Positions 23,380 through 36,414 of a DNA stretch of 64,000 nucleotides are shown piece by piece. The stretch is from Rapana venosa. Lineage: Eukaryota; Mollusca; Gastropoda; Neogastropoda; Muricidae. The notes beneath the pieces were generated by a model. That model saw nothing but the letters and a program-made list of their open reading frames with translations. It did not search any database and was not told where the DNA came from. The stretch covers positions 46,106,895-46,170,894 of the forward strand of contig CM054140.1 of NCBI GenBank assembly GCA_028751875.1, in the 5' to 3' direction. Each line of letters starts with the position of its first letter. Position 1 is the stretch's first letter. Position numbers and translations under genes: made by a program.

Positions 23380-23533
23380 AGTGAGAAAGAGAGAGAGTGA
23401 GAGAGAGAGAATCAACAGAGAAAGAGAGAGGAGTGTGTGTGTGGGTGAATGAGAGAGAGAGAGGGAAAGAGAGAGAGAGAACCAACAGAGAAAGAGAGAT
23501 GAGTGTGTGTGTGTGAGAGAGAGTGTGTGAGTG
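23143..23533. repeat. Compound (GA)n / (GT)n microsatellite
   Basis: Long (GA) runs with interruptions, then about 58 bp of pure (GT), then mixed GA/GT blocks with a duplicated word (atcaacagagaaagagag / accaacagagaaagagag). The SLSLSL and HTHTHT frames over it are artefacts. Confidence 0.95.
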
Positions 23534-23705
23534 TGAGTATGTGTCTATGTGCATGCATACATAACCACTTACTTAACTGCATACACATCAGTCTAAACAT
23601 ACATATACATTCATGTGCATGTACAAACACATTTGCATATGTGTACAAAGCCCTACTTGTAACTTTATACAGTTTTCTTGGAAATGTTATTCGATATTTA
23701 ATGGA

Positions 23706-24423
23706 TTAACCACTATACTGCATTATCCCCCCAAAATTTCTGGGGCTAAACTTGCACCCTATATGCCTACAACCCGGAAAATTTCCGGGGTGTCGAACTG
23801 AATGAAACAAGCCTGCTTCCTTGACTACAATTAAAGGGAAAGAACTCCAAAATTAATGGAGGTCACTCTCCTGTTGCTTGGCAACGTCCAGCTGCAAAAA
23901 CCATGGCAAAAACGATCGTTTTTTAGCTCGTATTTTGTGTTTTTATGCATGACTGCTTGGGAAGTTCGTGTTCAAAATGGCTGACACTTATTGTTAAAGG
24001 CATCAATAACTTTACACAGCTGTAAAAGTGGCAAATAAAACTATAGATTTACCTAACAGTGATGAAAATGATCGCGTATGATTCAGGAGATATGTATTTA
24101 AAAAACAATGAATGAGATTTGGCCTACACTTATGTTTGACGTTATTGAGATGGGGGATACTCAGAATGACAGTGGTGATGATGAAATCATATTTTTTGGT
24201 CGATTTTTTACATTTTAAATATATTTTCGCAGTGAAATATCATGCTAACTAATTTGAGCTTGCCTCGAAGTAATCTACCAAATATATACTGTCATTGAGT
24301 AGACTATCATGAATATTCATGTAGTAGTTTCTGAGTAAGAGGGATATGAACATAGCAGTGGTACATAAGAATTTTATTCCCCGGCATATAGGGTGCACTT
24401 GCACTGGGCAGTTAAGAGGTTAA
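23706..24423. mobile_element. piggyBac-like MITE, family 2, copy 2
   Basis: TTAA at 23706-23709 and 24420-24423 bound a 710-bp element colinear with and closely similar to the copy at 6451-7169, including the inverted ends and the subterminal words. Its second palindrome (CCCGGAAAATTTCCGGGG at 23773-23790) is better preserved than in copy 1, while its first is mutated. Confidence 0.9.
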
Positions 24424-24539
24424 GGGAAAACTTACAAGTTTCTGGACCACATGGCATAAGAACAAGCAGATAAATGCTCCAAATGCAATTCTCCCCCCTC
24501 AAATAAATACACACACATACATACAACACACACTCACAC

Positions 24540-24620
24540 AACAGACACACAGAGACAACACACACACACACACACGCACGCACGCACGCACGCACGCACG
24601 CACACACACGCGCGCGCGCG
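24540..24620. repeat. (CA)n-(CGCA)n-(CG)n array
   Basis: The array grades from CA repeats through CGCA repeats to alternating CG, and abuts the SINE that starts at 24621. Alternating purine-pyrimidine DNA of this kind can adopt Z-form. Confidence 0.95.
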
Positions 24621-24950
24621 TGGGATAGCCTGGTGGTTAGCGTATGTACTCATGATCTGCTGACCTGGGTTCGATTCCTGTTCAAGAGGACTTTTCCTCT
24701 GAAGTTAACATCAGTGCCAACTCCACTCTCCCCAAAAGTCTTTTGGATGAGACTATAAACTGAGGACCATGTGCGAACACACGCAAAACATCTTGCGCAC
24801 ACTTTAAAACCCGTTCTGCTTTTCAGAACTGTAGGCCATTGTGTGCCAGTGGGAATGGATGACAAAATTTACAAAAACTGCATACACACAGTGACTGGAT
24901 GAAAAAAAGCACGAGTGCTTATTTCATTATCCTCTGAATAAAAGAATAAA
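24621..24950 (+). mobile_element. SINE family A, full-length copy
   Basis: tRNA-like head gggatagcctggtggttagc with B-box gggttcgattcctg, the shared body with gttaacatcagtgcc and aggccattgtgtgccagtgg, and tail gaataaaagaataaa. It is preceded directly by a CA/CG array. Confidence 0.88.
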
Positions 24951-25067
24951 CATTTTTTTTTAAAAACAAAACACACACACACACACACAAACACATGCAT
25001 GCACACACACACAAACAAACCACACATATGCGCACACATACGCACGAACACACACATGTACAAACAG

Positions 25068-25410
25068 GACAGGATAGCCTAGTGGTTAGAACATTGCGCT
25101 CGCAATCTGACGACCAGGGTTTGAATCCCGTTCAAGGTGATTTTTCCCCTGGAGTTAACATCAGTGCAGACTCCACTCTCCCTAAAAGTTATTCGAATGA
25201 GACTATAAACAGAGGCCCCGTGTGTGAATGCACACAGCACATCTTGCACACATGTTAAATCCTGTTCCGTGTTTTGAAAGAGTAGGCCTTTGAGTGCCGG
25301 TGGGAACAGATGACAAAATTTACAAAACTGCATACACACGGGGACTGGATGTAAAAAAGCACATGAGTGCTTATTCCATTATCCTTGATATAAAAGAATA
25401 AATAAATAAA
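25068..25410 (+). mobile_element. SINE family A, best-preserved full-length copy
   Basis: A-box region aggatagcctagtggttaga and B-box gggtttgaatcccg (25117-25130) are intact Pol III signals. The body ends gcacatgagtgcttattcc, attatccttgatataaaaga and an (AATA)n tail. It is embedded between two CA microsatellites. Confidence 0.92.
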
Positions 25411-26199
25411 AATACACACACACAAACACACACACACATGGTTACAAACTCAAGAAGCCAACTTGCAATAATGAATATATAGGTGATATAAAAGGATAAT
25501 TTTCTTCTGAACTGGTTTGAAGAATCTCGTGAGTCTTATAGATATATAGATTATTAAACTTCATTCATTTTCAAGAGCACACAAATACAGGTTCTTACAA
25601 AACACACCTTCACCGCAGTCAGATACATAGAAAACATACATGCTCTTTAGATCTTATAGACACAAGCACAACCACTACATCTAGCATAGGCACAAAAGTG
25701 GCACAGATTTGATTCCACCGACTCATATATATATCTTTATGTGCAAAAATAAAGTGAATAGAGGAAATGATCTCAGATGCCAAAAGTGTTCTGAAGAAAT
25801 AGAATTGCTGGCTGGGTCAGAGGATAAAACTTGTTCTAGACAAGGGCCTTTCTGAGCACAAAGATTCTTGCTGTTACAGCCAGGATAGTTTATCTCAGAG
25901 TGGTGTCACAAAAGCCAGGACCTCTCTGAGTACTATGTCCAAGGCACTAAGATTTTTCTGAGCATCATGATGTTGAGGTCTCTGATAAGTACAGTGTTGT
26001 AAACTCCAACCCCCACACCCCCCCTCAAACACTTTTCTACATACGCTAATGGCCTCATGTCATTAGGTTTGGATCCTTATAATTTACAGCCATGAGAACC
26101 CAGCGCCTACCTGTGTTGGGCATAATGACAACATCATTTTCTGATCACAACAATGTTGCACAGATAAAAATCTTTTCTGAACACATACTACTGTCAATA

Positions 26200-26790
26200 G
26201 GTCCAGGACTTTGTAAGCATATCACTAGGTTTAGGAATTTCTGAGCACAAGGATGTCATTAAGATTAGGACATTTCTGAACACAATGTCTTTCGGATTAG
26301 GACATTTCTGAACACATGGATGTCTTTAGGATTAGGACATTTCTGAATACAATTGCGTCTTTAGGATTAGGACATTTCTGAACACAATGATGTCTTCAGA
26401 TTAGGACATTTCTGAACACATTAATGTCATTAAGATCAGGACCTTTCTGAACACTATGATGTATTCAGATTAGGATATTTCTGAACACAATGATGTCATT
26501 AAGATCAGGATCTTTCCAAACACAATGATGTCTTTAGGATTAGGACCTTTTTGAACACAATAATGTCATCAAGATCAGGGCATTTCTGAACACAATGTCA
26601 TTAAGATCAGGGCATTTCTGAACACAATGATGTCATTAAGATCAGGGCATTTCTGAACACAATGATGTCATTAAGATCAGGACATTTCTGAACACTGTGC
26701 CACCATTTGTAACAGGATCTTTTTTTTTTAGCACAATGATGTCACTGTGTTCAGGACCTTTCTGAGGGCAATAATGTTTCAGGAACTAAG
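26200..26790 (+). repeat. 35-bp minisatellite, about fifteen units
   Basis: The best units read gatcagggcatttctgaaca followed by caatgatgtcattaa, 35 bp. Neighbouring units differ in the g(a/g)t(t/c)agg(a/g) and the gtctttagga/gtcattaaga parts, and single units have small gains or losses. Weaker relatives of the tctgagcac word extend left to about 25.85 kb. Confidence 0.92.
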
Positions 26791-27151
26791 ATTCTGGTAA
26801 GAATAAGCAGTTTCTCTACCCCTCCCCCCCACTCCCTTGTATGCAGTGACAAAGAAAGTATGTGTTGACAAAGAAATCAACCTAAAAGTTCTTTTGATTA
26901 CAGAATTCAATTGGTTATGTGCAATAACTATTCACTTCTATATGCAGTGTATCAATGAGATATTATTTGTGGCACAGAGATGCATACATAACAGTTAACA
27001 TTACTTCACACAAGCACATACTTTTATGTCAAGGAGTCAGGAAAGGGGGGCGGGGGTGGTGAGGGAGGGTGTGAGCTGCCTCAAAACATTTTTTTTAAAA
27101 GCTAAATAGATAATACTGAAAAAAGAAAATATTTCAGACACTCTCTCGCTG

Positions 27152-27256
27152 TCTGTCTGTCTGTCTGTCTCTCTCACAAATCAATTCTATTCATGGAAAT
27201 GATTATAAAGATAATAATGAAAATAATGCAAAAACAACCTTTGAGAGAGAGTGATC

Positions 27257-27290
<34 letters not shown>

Positions 27291-27312
27291 TAGAGAGCGA
27301 GAGAGAGAGAGA

Positions 27313-27403
<91 letters not shown>
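27152..27403. repeat. (CTGT)n and long (GA)n microsatellites
   Basis: A short CTGT run at 27152-27172 is followed from 27245 by about 160 bp of interrupted then pure GA repeats. It is a polypurine tract capable of triplex formation. Confidence 0.95.
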
Positions 27404-27408
<5 letters not shown>

Positions 27409-27829
27409 ATGCGAATGCGAAAGTTTTATTCATTATAGGCCTTGGTTTTGGAATGTTGGAGAGAGAGAGAAGAGAAAGCACGATATGCGTGTGTGTGTGT
27501 GGGTGCGTGCATGCATGTGTGTGTGTAACTGCATAAATTTGCAGGACTGCACATATCTCTATGTAAAAAAATCACCATGTGACTGTTGAAATTTCATACC
27601 AAAAAAAGCATGCATATAAGAATACAATACTTTTCAGGAAACAACTTTAACTGATTTCAGATTTTCTTCATGCACACACAAAATGATAAATTCAACTATG
27701 AACTTGTCTAGAAAGAAGTCAACATCAAAACAAATGACTGGTGACTTGGTGATATGTGTGTACTAAATACACATGCATGATCAGGCAAAACTAAGTATGT
27801 GAAAACTGTGGCAAGCATAACTGATTTAC

Positions 27830-27878
27830 CTTGGAGTCAGTCTGACTGCTGTGTTTTCTACCGCTTTTCCCACCTGAC
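27830..27878 (-). CDS. Candidate 49-nt exon on the - strand
   Basis: Reading leftwards, ttggctgtag acceptor and CCAAG/GTAAAT donor bound a GC-richer block. In the phase left by the AGBL5 exon ending at 33234 it reads R then SGGKSGRKHSSQTDSK, basic and Ser-rich like the AGBL5 tail. It exits in phase 0, which matches the open phase 0 of the candidate exon at 20322. Since 49 is not a multiple of three, its inclusion would change the C-terminus. It is supported only by splice motifs and phase. Confidence 0.35.
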
Positions 27879-28509
27879 CTACAGCCAACAGCCAATGATA
27901 CACTTTATTACATTACCAAAGAACACATGAATTAATCTCTGATCACTACAGCAGTGTGAATGTCTACCTGCAACAAACTAAAGAGAGATATTTAAGACAT
28001 ACCTCAGAGCTAAACAGCTACAACTGTGATGAATGGCAACGGCTGATGCTATAAACTGTACAAGATCTTTACAACTTTTCTATGTGAAAATAACAAATGA
28101 TATATAAAATATCTGAGCAAAAATGTTAGAAAGATGTATTTTGGTAATGATAGCCTTCACAAAACATACCTTTTTCTTCTACCTGTTTAAATGGAAAAAG
28201 ATATCATACATTTGGACATTGTGTTCTTAAAGCTTTACCTCTTTTACATCCTTACATACTAATCGAATCTGAATATATTTGACCACATAACACACACTAT
28301 AACAAGAATGAAAAGCAATTCTGTAAATGCTGTGATCTGAATATTCAGATTCTTTTGACATCTATCTACCACCGTCTGTATATTGAATAGTATACTTCAG
28401 AAATACACAAAACTTTTCTACATTCATTTGCAAATATGCAAAGGTGCATGCATGTGCATACACATGTTAATACATGCATACACACACACTACACACACAC
28501 GCGTGCGCG

Positions 28510-28661
28510 TTAAAACCCGTTCCGCTTTTCGGAAGAGTAGGCTATTGTGTGCCAGTGGGAACGGATGACAACATTGACAAAACTGCACACACATGGGGAC
28601 TGGATGAGAAAAAAAAGCACATGAGTGCTTATTCCATTTTTCTAGAAATAAAAAAAAAAAG
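28510..28661 (+). mobile_element. SINE family A, 5'-truncated copy
   Basis: It begins within the body (ttaaaacccgttccgctttt) and ends with gcacatgagtgcttattcca and an A-rich tail. It follows directly on a CA/CG run. Confidence 0.88.
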
Positions 28662-28867
28662 AAGAACAAAAAAGAACACACACACTCTTTCTTAATGTAT
28701 TAGAAATAACAATATGAGGCATCAATCTCAGACTGACAAACAAAAGCTATTGCCCGGGAGCTGAAAAGCTATAGCAAAAGAAATGGTTAACAGCATCCCT
28801 GCAATGACATCAGTTTGATCTGAACGCACATTTTCTGAGTGATACCATTTTGGGGCTTGTGATGATA

Positions 28868-28877
28868 GGAGAGAGAG

Positions 28878-28962
<85 letters not shown>
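28868..28962. repeat. (GA)n microsatellite
   Basis: About 95 bp of GA repeats with occasional single-base deletions; a (GT)n run follows at 29010-29042. Confidence 0.95.
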
Positions 28963-28966
<4 letters not shown>

Positions 28967-29979
28967 TTATCTGTCTCACTGCTCAATGGATAAACATGCA
29001 GTGTGTGCAAGTGTGTGTGTGTGTGTGTGTTTGTGTGTGTGCGCACATGATGTATATTGCAGCAATCAAAGCTAACAGACTTTGAAACACACACATCCAA
29101 AAACGTATGTAACCATACATGTACACACATGATGCACACACACACCACACACAATATTCCCTTCCACCCACAAAGGCTATTTTTATATGACCTCGATATA
29201 CCCCAGCCACCGATGGGTAAAAGGGTGGAATGAGGCAAGGAACAGGAACAAACCTCCCCAGCATCCACCATCAGACACTAAGCAAGGCCACTGAGCTAGC
29301 TAATCATCTGTGACAGCAAACTAGCTGAGGTGACTCCAGTCGTAATCAAAACCACTCTGCTATGACTACTTTCTCTCTGGCCTCTGGCTGGAACGATCTA
29401 CAAAAAGCAGTCTTTTTCTTTCAAAAAAAAGATATTGTGTGTGTGTGCGCGCATGTGCGTGTGGGCGCATGTGTGTGTGTGCATGTGAGTAAGTGTGTGT
29501 GTGTGTGTGCAAAGAGCAATTTGCAATCAGTGCTTGTTCTATGCATTTCCTACGTAAAAGCACACCTAGAATTTAGCTAAATAATGTTAAGAAATGAATA
29601 ATTATAAACACAGTTTGACCTTAAATCAGCAAGAAAGCCCTCTATCTAAACATTTATCAATAACTAACAACTAAGAAAACAAAAGACTGTTTCCATATAC
29701 TGAACTAAGCTAGTCACTAGCTTCTTCATTCTTCAGCATATATACTGAAATGTTCATCATCAATGAGAGTTTTGTGTACTTTACTGTTTTTGAACCAACC
29801 ACAAAAGCTGGTACACTCTATCTCCAGAGAGGATGTCTAACCATGAATGTGTTTTTCAGGATGTACCATCAATTCCTATCACCATGGGTGTCCTACTCTT
29901 CTTGAAATAATCAGATGGGGTTAGTTCAACATGTGTGCAAGATTGTTTATGCATGCATTTATACACAGGTACTCTGTAC

Positions 29980-30150
29980 TCTGCCTGGAGTCTTCTCCAC
30001 ATGACTGAAAGGGGACTGTAGTTTGCACAAATGTTGATTGCTGAAATAAAGACTCTTCCAATCTAACTGCCAACAGGAAGGATTCAAACCTGTGACCCTT
30101 GGATTAAGCATCAAACATAGTACCCGCTCAGCCAAGCAGGCCCCTACAAA
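29980..30150 (-). mobile_element. tRNA-derived SINE-like element, family D
   Basis: On the - strand, gcctgcttggctgagcgggt looks like a tRNA A-box region and ggtttgaatcctt a B-box, about 50 bases apart. Unrelated sequence follows to near 29980. The acceptor-stem pairing of a real tRNA is not seen. Confidence 0.55.
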
Positions 30151-30199
30151 GGTCATGATGCTAAAAATAAACAACAACAAAACCAAAACAAACACCCCC

Positions 30200-33064
30200 C
30201 CACCCCCTAAAAAAATTGCTAAAAACAATGCAAAAGCAACTTAATTATAAAAGATAATATGCATTTTGTAGAAAATAACATCTCAATAAGATGTGACTGT
30301 CTATGTATATAAAATAAAATAAAAAAAGACATGCAACTATTTACAACTTTTAGCTTAATATTTTTGTTTAGCCCATCAACTTGCATAGCAATAAGTATAA
30401 AGCAGAGAAAAAACAAGCTGAAGAAAATCTTTGAAAAAAAAAAGTTCCTAATGAATCTTTCATTTCCTGTTGTTGTTATTTTAAAAGTAAGACTGCCAAG
30501 TAAAATGTGACAGCAAGCTCTAAGATGTAAATTTTACCTCTTTTCCTTAAATTCTTGTTGGCTTGCATCACAGACATAATTTTTTTTTTTTTTTTTTTTA
30601 CAGATCAGACACACCATAAATCTTCTTCTAAATCCGCATTTTAGAGGAAAACATGTGATGCAAACTGAACCAATAAAAACTGTAATGCAAACTGAACCAA
30701 TCAACTCTGAATGGAATACTGTCAATGTTCTCCCAGTATTTTAAATAATTCTGTTTTCATTTTTTCTGTTACTGTTTTTAATTGGAGGGAGAAGAGGGGG
30801 GTGTTCTTGCTGTCTTTTGATGCTTGCTTTGTTTTTTGTTTTGTTGGGGAATTCTGTAATGTTTATGGCTTTTTGTTGGCTCTGTTTTGTCTTTTTCTAT
30901 TATTTTTTAGGCTGCAGTCAACAGCTACCTCTAAAATCGGACAAATATTTAACAATCAACAGAAGTGACAGCTTACCCTATTTTTTTTTTCTCTCTGATC
31001 AGACAACTGCATGTAATAGCCAACAAGTAGAAGAGAAATTACAAAACCTCAGCTCTAAGTTTGCATTAAGTGCCATGCAATTAGCCAATGCAAGAAAAAG
31101 TTCAGTGGGTAAAAGCAGAATGCATGGTGAATCCATAGACTTATGTTTTTCAGTCTTTTAATTTGTTATGACATAGTGTAAGATTTGAGAATAATGCAAG
31201 AATGCATTACCTGAGTATTATACTGTGAACTTAATCCATATGTCAGAAAGAGAACAGTGTTGATATCTACCATATGCCCTAGCCTTAAAGAATGAAAAAG
31301 AACTTGTCTGTCTAAACTGATATTTTACCTGGATGGTTATTACTGCTTTTTATTTTACAAATAAATATTTTGTTAACACAATTAGATGTAAAGATTTTAT
31401 TAACGTTAAATCTTATCATATTGTAAATAAAGAAAGCATGCTAGCAAAGTAATAAATCAAAGAAAAGAAACAAAAATGACAAAACTCAAAAGCAGAATAT
31501 GCAAACATGAAAAACAAAAAGTTATTAAAAGTTTTTAATGTTAAAAGTGAATATCCCTTCCAAACAGCTTTGTAAAACTAACAAAATATTTCTAAAGAAA
31601 CTTGTGCTTCATATTCATAACTAAATTCTAACACTGTTCTATCTAATAGTTTCTGCTGATTTTGATTTAAAGTTTGCATGCACAAAATTAACAAACACCA
31701 CTTTTAATTCATAATACCATGAACTGTTGCATCTGACAATTTTACTAAGAATAAATAATGTCCTGCATATCCACAAAAACTTTTGCTTATATAATTGAAA
31801 ACAAATCTGACGGGTTACAAATTAAATATTGCTCACTATATTCTTGATACAGTAATTGTTATCTTGTATAAAACTATTTGCTAAGAACGAGAATTTAATT
31901 GTACGAATCTAATTTTTCTCAATAAAATATTTCTGACAATTCCCTGTCCATTTCTCTATATATTTCAAAATAATTCATCAAAATGTACATTTAACACAAA
32001 GCTTCTAGCATGTATAAAAAATCTATCTAGGGTCAATGATCTATGGCACTAAGCAAACTCAATCACACTCAAACAGGGATCCAAATTATTTCCAGATATA
32101 CCACAAAGATATATACATACCAACTTCAATAAAAACAAAAACTAATAAAAGATTTAGAAAACTTTAAAAATTCACTCTAAACTGGTTATTTCCAGCATGC
32201 TTTCAAATCACCATCATTTGAAAATTTGATCCAAGGCAAAAGAGTGTACTAAAAAAAAAAAATGTATTGTAATAATTAATTCAATTGAGATGATTTAGAG
32301 TCTTTAGCCCTTTGTGCTGTTGTCATCAGACAAAAACACACTGAAAATTTGTGTGAGGAACATCTTTGTTGGCAGCAACTGTGAAATGATTAGGATCCCT
32401 GTGCTGTGATCTCAACCTGACTTAGTGTCACTGACATGGTTGTCTCATGGACAGCACATTCACAACATGTCTGCCACTTTACACAGCTTTCTTTCTTTGT
32501 TTTGTTCGATCACTTTAAAACATTATGAACAACAAAATCTGATTTCATCAAAGTTTCAAACCCATTTTTTTTTTTTAAACCAAGATAATTTTCATTTGTG
32601 AGTCCTATCAAAAAGACACCTCTAGCAAGTAGCACCCCTTTCTAGGTCCCTGTATAAATCTATATAAAAAAAAAGGGGTAATAAAGAAACCACAGGAGGT
32701 TAAATATTGAGAGGAAAAAAAGTTAACAACTTAACAAAATATGTAAATCCTGTCCTCCTTTCTTTTTAAATGTCTCATGCTTTCAATGTTTATCTCTAAC
32801 AATGTCAACAATATTTTTTTTCAATATGGCTCAAAACAAAACATGACTTAGGCGCTAAAAGATCTGATGTGTATTGATGAACATGATATCTTCTCTTTAG
32901 AATTACCACTAAAACGTGAGCACACCTAAAGCAGAGTATTGATAAATGATTAAAAGTTTGTTGCTTTTTTTTTTTTAACAGAACACTTATAGGAAATCTT
33001 ACTAGTCACAAAGCAAGATTTCAGTGTAAAATAAAAGTTCTTGTTGTTCCCAGTTTTATATTTT
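30200..33064. other. AT-rich stretch, nothing recognised
   Basis: About 2.9 kb of AT-rich DNA with homopolymer runs (T at 30582-30599; A at 32251-32262) and a 24-bp word duplicated at 30659-30704 (atgcaaactgaaccaat). No coding signal on either strand. If AGBL5 ends in the exon at 33.2 kb, part of this would be its 3' UTR. Confidence 0.5.
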
Positions 33065-36000
33065 TCATTCACATAACTTTAACCACATTCCCTTAACATA
33101 AAAAAAGCAAGGTGCTGTAAAAAGTGATGAATTCATTTGTAACTGTAGTGACCAGCTACAAAACAGTACTACCCATATCATGCATGGGTGGTCTATGCAA
33201 ACATGCATCATGCTAACAAAAAAACACAGGGACCTGGAAGATGATTTGGGAGGAGTCTTCTTGGTAGAGATGGCTTTCAACTTGTTGCGAGCTGTGCTGC
33301 CACAAGACTTATGCTTTTTATGGTGGTGCTTTTTCACCCTACCTTGCCCCACCCCTTCGTCTTCTGCTGGCTCCTCCCCCTCCATCATGGAGGTGGCGCC
33401 ATCTACAGGCTCGGTAGCCCTACGTTGAGAACGACGTTGCTTACGCCTGCGCGGTTTGCTACGCTCTGCATCACTGTCTGATGCCCCACCTGCCTTGCTC
33501 TGACCTTTGCTAGCCCCTTGTTTGGGGCTGGGAGCTACTCCCTTTCGCTTGACGTTGCTATATCTCCGTCTTCGCTTGCTGTTGGCATCACTGTGGACAC
33601 ACCATCAACGATAATCAGCAAGTGAACACATGTGACTTTTCATACTTACAATATGTGTGTGCATGCACACATACCCATAACAAGTCAAACATATGTATGT
33701 ACACAAACACTTGTCATATGCCTGCATGCTAGCCCATATGCGCATGAAGACAATACACACACACACACACTCTCCATCCACACACAACACACACATACAC
33801 GTATATATGAACATAATCTCTATCTTTCAATTACAACCTTACTTGCTTGATCTTTGTATAGAATTCATCCAAACAAAATGCAATAATGATCCTTTAACTT
33901 CAGGGTAAATTTTCTTCTGTTGACCAAACATGAGACGCTCTAACAAATCTTGCCATGTATATACTGAAAAAGATAATATTGCTTTATCCATAGCATATGA
34001 AATGCATTTTTATTTGATGTAGTTTTCTGACTGTTGATGTATTAGTTTTCAATAAATTGTGGCTCTCGTTTTTCATAATCATGTGTAACCCCCCTTGAGA
34101 AAGGGGCTATAAACGATTTGTATTCTCTTTCATCAACAAATGCAGAAGTGCACAAAGATTTAATCAAAGCCTGTTAGACAAACAAATACACACACAATTA
34201 GGGACACACACACACACTCACTCACACACATCTGCCAACATTCCCTAATCCTCCCCCGTCCCCCAAAATAAGTCTTGCAGTCTATACCTCTGATCTGCTA
34301 ATGCGGCATCTCCTTCTGTGATTCCTATAGCCACACCAGACAGGGCACTGGAAGTAGGTGGCTGGGGACTATACAGAGGTAGCCCATGAGGAGCAGGCCC
34401 TGCACCACAGTTGTTGCCATTGCCAACAGAATGCATGGCGCCTGTCAGATGGAGGGTGGGGGTGGAGGAAGAGTAGATGGAGCTGGGAACTGGCGAGGTC
34501 TGGGAAAGGGTGGCGGAGGAGGAGGGCTGTTGATGCTGAAGGAGGGAGTGTAAGGTGGTGGTGGGCATGGTCTTGCTCAGGGACACACTGTTCCCCCCTG
34601 CCTCCAGGAAAGCCATTTTGGATCGTCCCGTCTGAGATGTGTCACAGTATGTTCAATGAAAGAGAGAGAGCAAAAAAGATATTAGTGGTTCTATTGTTAC
34701 AATAAAAGATGAAAGTAAATCTATAAAAAAAAACATTCATCCCCAAAGTCAGAATGCAGCTACCTTCATGGTGGGCAAAAATGATCATATATGGAAAATC
34801 TCACCATTGGTGAACCTCGGAGCTCTAGCCAAGGAACGAACCAAAAACAACCAACAAAAAACCCAAACAAACAAACCAAAAACAAAAATAAAAAAGCAGT
34901 TTTCATGATTCAAAACCAATGTCAACTGGAATCAAAGTTAATCTTTTCACAAAAAAGATAAAGATAAAACAAATGGATGAAAACAATATATATATAACAA
35001 GAGCGCATGTACACTAGTGTCATATTTAGACATCATACCCAAAATTGGAATGAAGCTACCTAAATGATAAACAAAAAGTCACACATGCAAAAATCTCAAC
35101 ATTGGTGAACATCGGAGCTCTAGCCATGGAATAAATGCATTTTTTAAAAATCTGCACGCTGAAGTCACAGAAAATTGGGAGTTTCTGAGCAAGTGGCATA
35201 AGAAGACAGCTGAAATCAGATCTACACCAAAATTAGATAGATAAACAGCTCTAAACACACCAAGGCTTCTTTAAACAAGTGGATTTCAAGGCAGATGAAG
35301 ACTACACAAAATCACACATACACACCCACCATCTTTGGTTATTGAAAGACAAAAACTTGTGATAAAAGCATTGGTATTTAATGACTGAAATAACAAGCTT
35401 TGCACAACATGAGATAAGCAGACCATTTCTGGCTTTTTTTTCTCCACCTAAGCAGATAACCCTTCATTTCTAGATGATTTTTTTCCCACTAAGCGGATAA
35501 CCCTTCACACTGACCCATTTGTGTTGAAGCCAGCTGGGCCTGAACGACTGTGCCGTAAATTTCCCTTCAAGTACTTGGCTGGTGGTGCACTGTCTGCAGT
35601 TGATGTTGCGGGCAGTGCTGTGGTCAGGCCAAGGTGAGAATGGTTTGTGGGGAGAGGAATGCGACTTGGGGCACCACCTCGTTTAGAAATGGCCACCTGA
35701 AACAGAGGTATGTTCAATGATCTCATATCAATTCTTACTATACAAGAAATCTTCACAGAAAGAATCAGCCACATGGGGGTATGTAGACAGAAACTGAATT
35801 TTCGAGTTAAAAACTTGAGTTATTTTTTTCATCCTTCCTTCCTTATTACTTCATAGTACCCTTACCTGGCTTTCAGCTGTGACAAATTTAACAGTATCAA
35901 CAAATCATACATGAACAAAATAAAAACCCCTCACTAAACCAAGGCAAAAGCTGAAATTCTACCTACCAGGTTAACATTCCTCAGCTGTTGAACTTTATCC

Positions 36001-36311
36001 TCCTCTCGGAGGCGAAGTGAACTGTCAGCAGAAAGGTGGCGCACGGAACGATTGTCAGCTATCCCAGCCGTGGTCAAGACAAGGGGCACACGTTCATTGC
36101 CCCCGCGTTGAACAGCCTGGGAAGACCCATTACTTGCCATGCTGTTCATTTTTGGTGCAGAGTTACTTGTGTTGAGGCTGGGTCCTTGCAGGCGTTTCTG
36201 ATTTCGCAGGCTGGGAACACTGTTGTTGGCTCGCATGGTTGCTGTTGAAACACAATAAAAAGAGCAACAAATGACAAAAACGTCTGTATGTCACACACAC
36301 ACACACACACA

Positions 36312-36342
<31 letters not shown>

Positions 36343-36372
36343 CAAACACATACATATGCTCACACACATATT

Positions 36373-36414
<42 letters not shown>

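Noticed and set aside
23007..23554. Long frames rich in Ser-Leu, His-Thr or Cys-Val repeats, here and over the other dinucleotide arrays
   Set aside because: They are translations of (GA)n, (CA)n and (GT)n microsatellites; all frames stay open by composition alone.
25068..25130. Possible tRNA gene with intact A- and B-boxes
   Set aside because: There is no closing acceptor stem, and the same head with the same 3' body recurs elsewhere; it is a SINE promoter.
26200..26790. Regular 35-bp spacing considered as a CRISPR-like array
   Set aside because: The units are contiguous, diverged tandem repeats with no unique spacers, in a eukaryotic genome.
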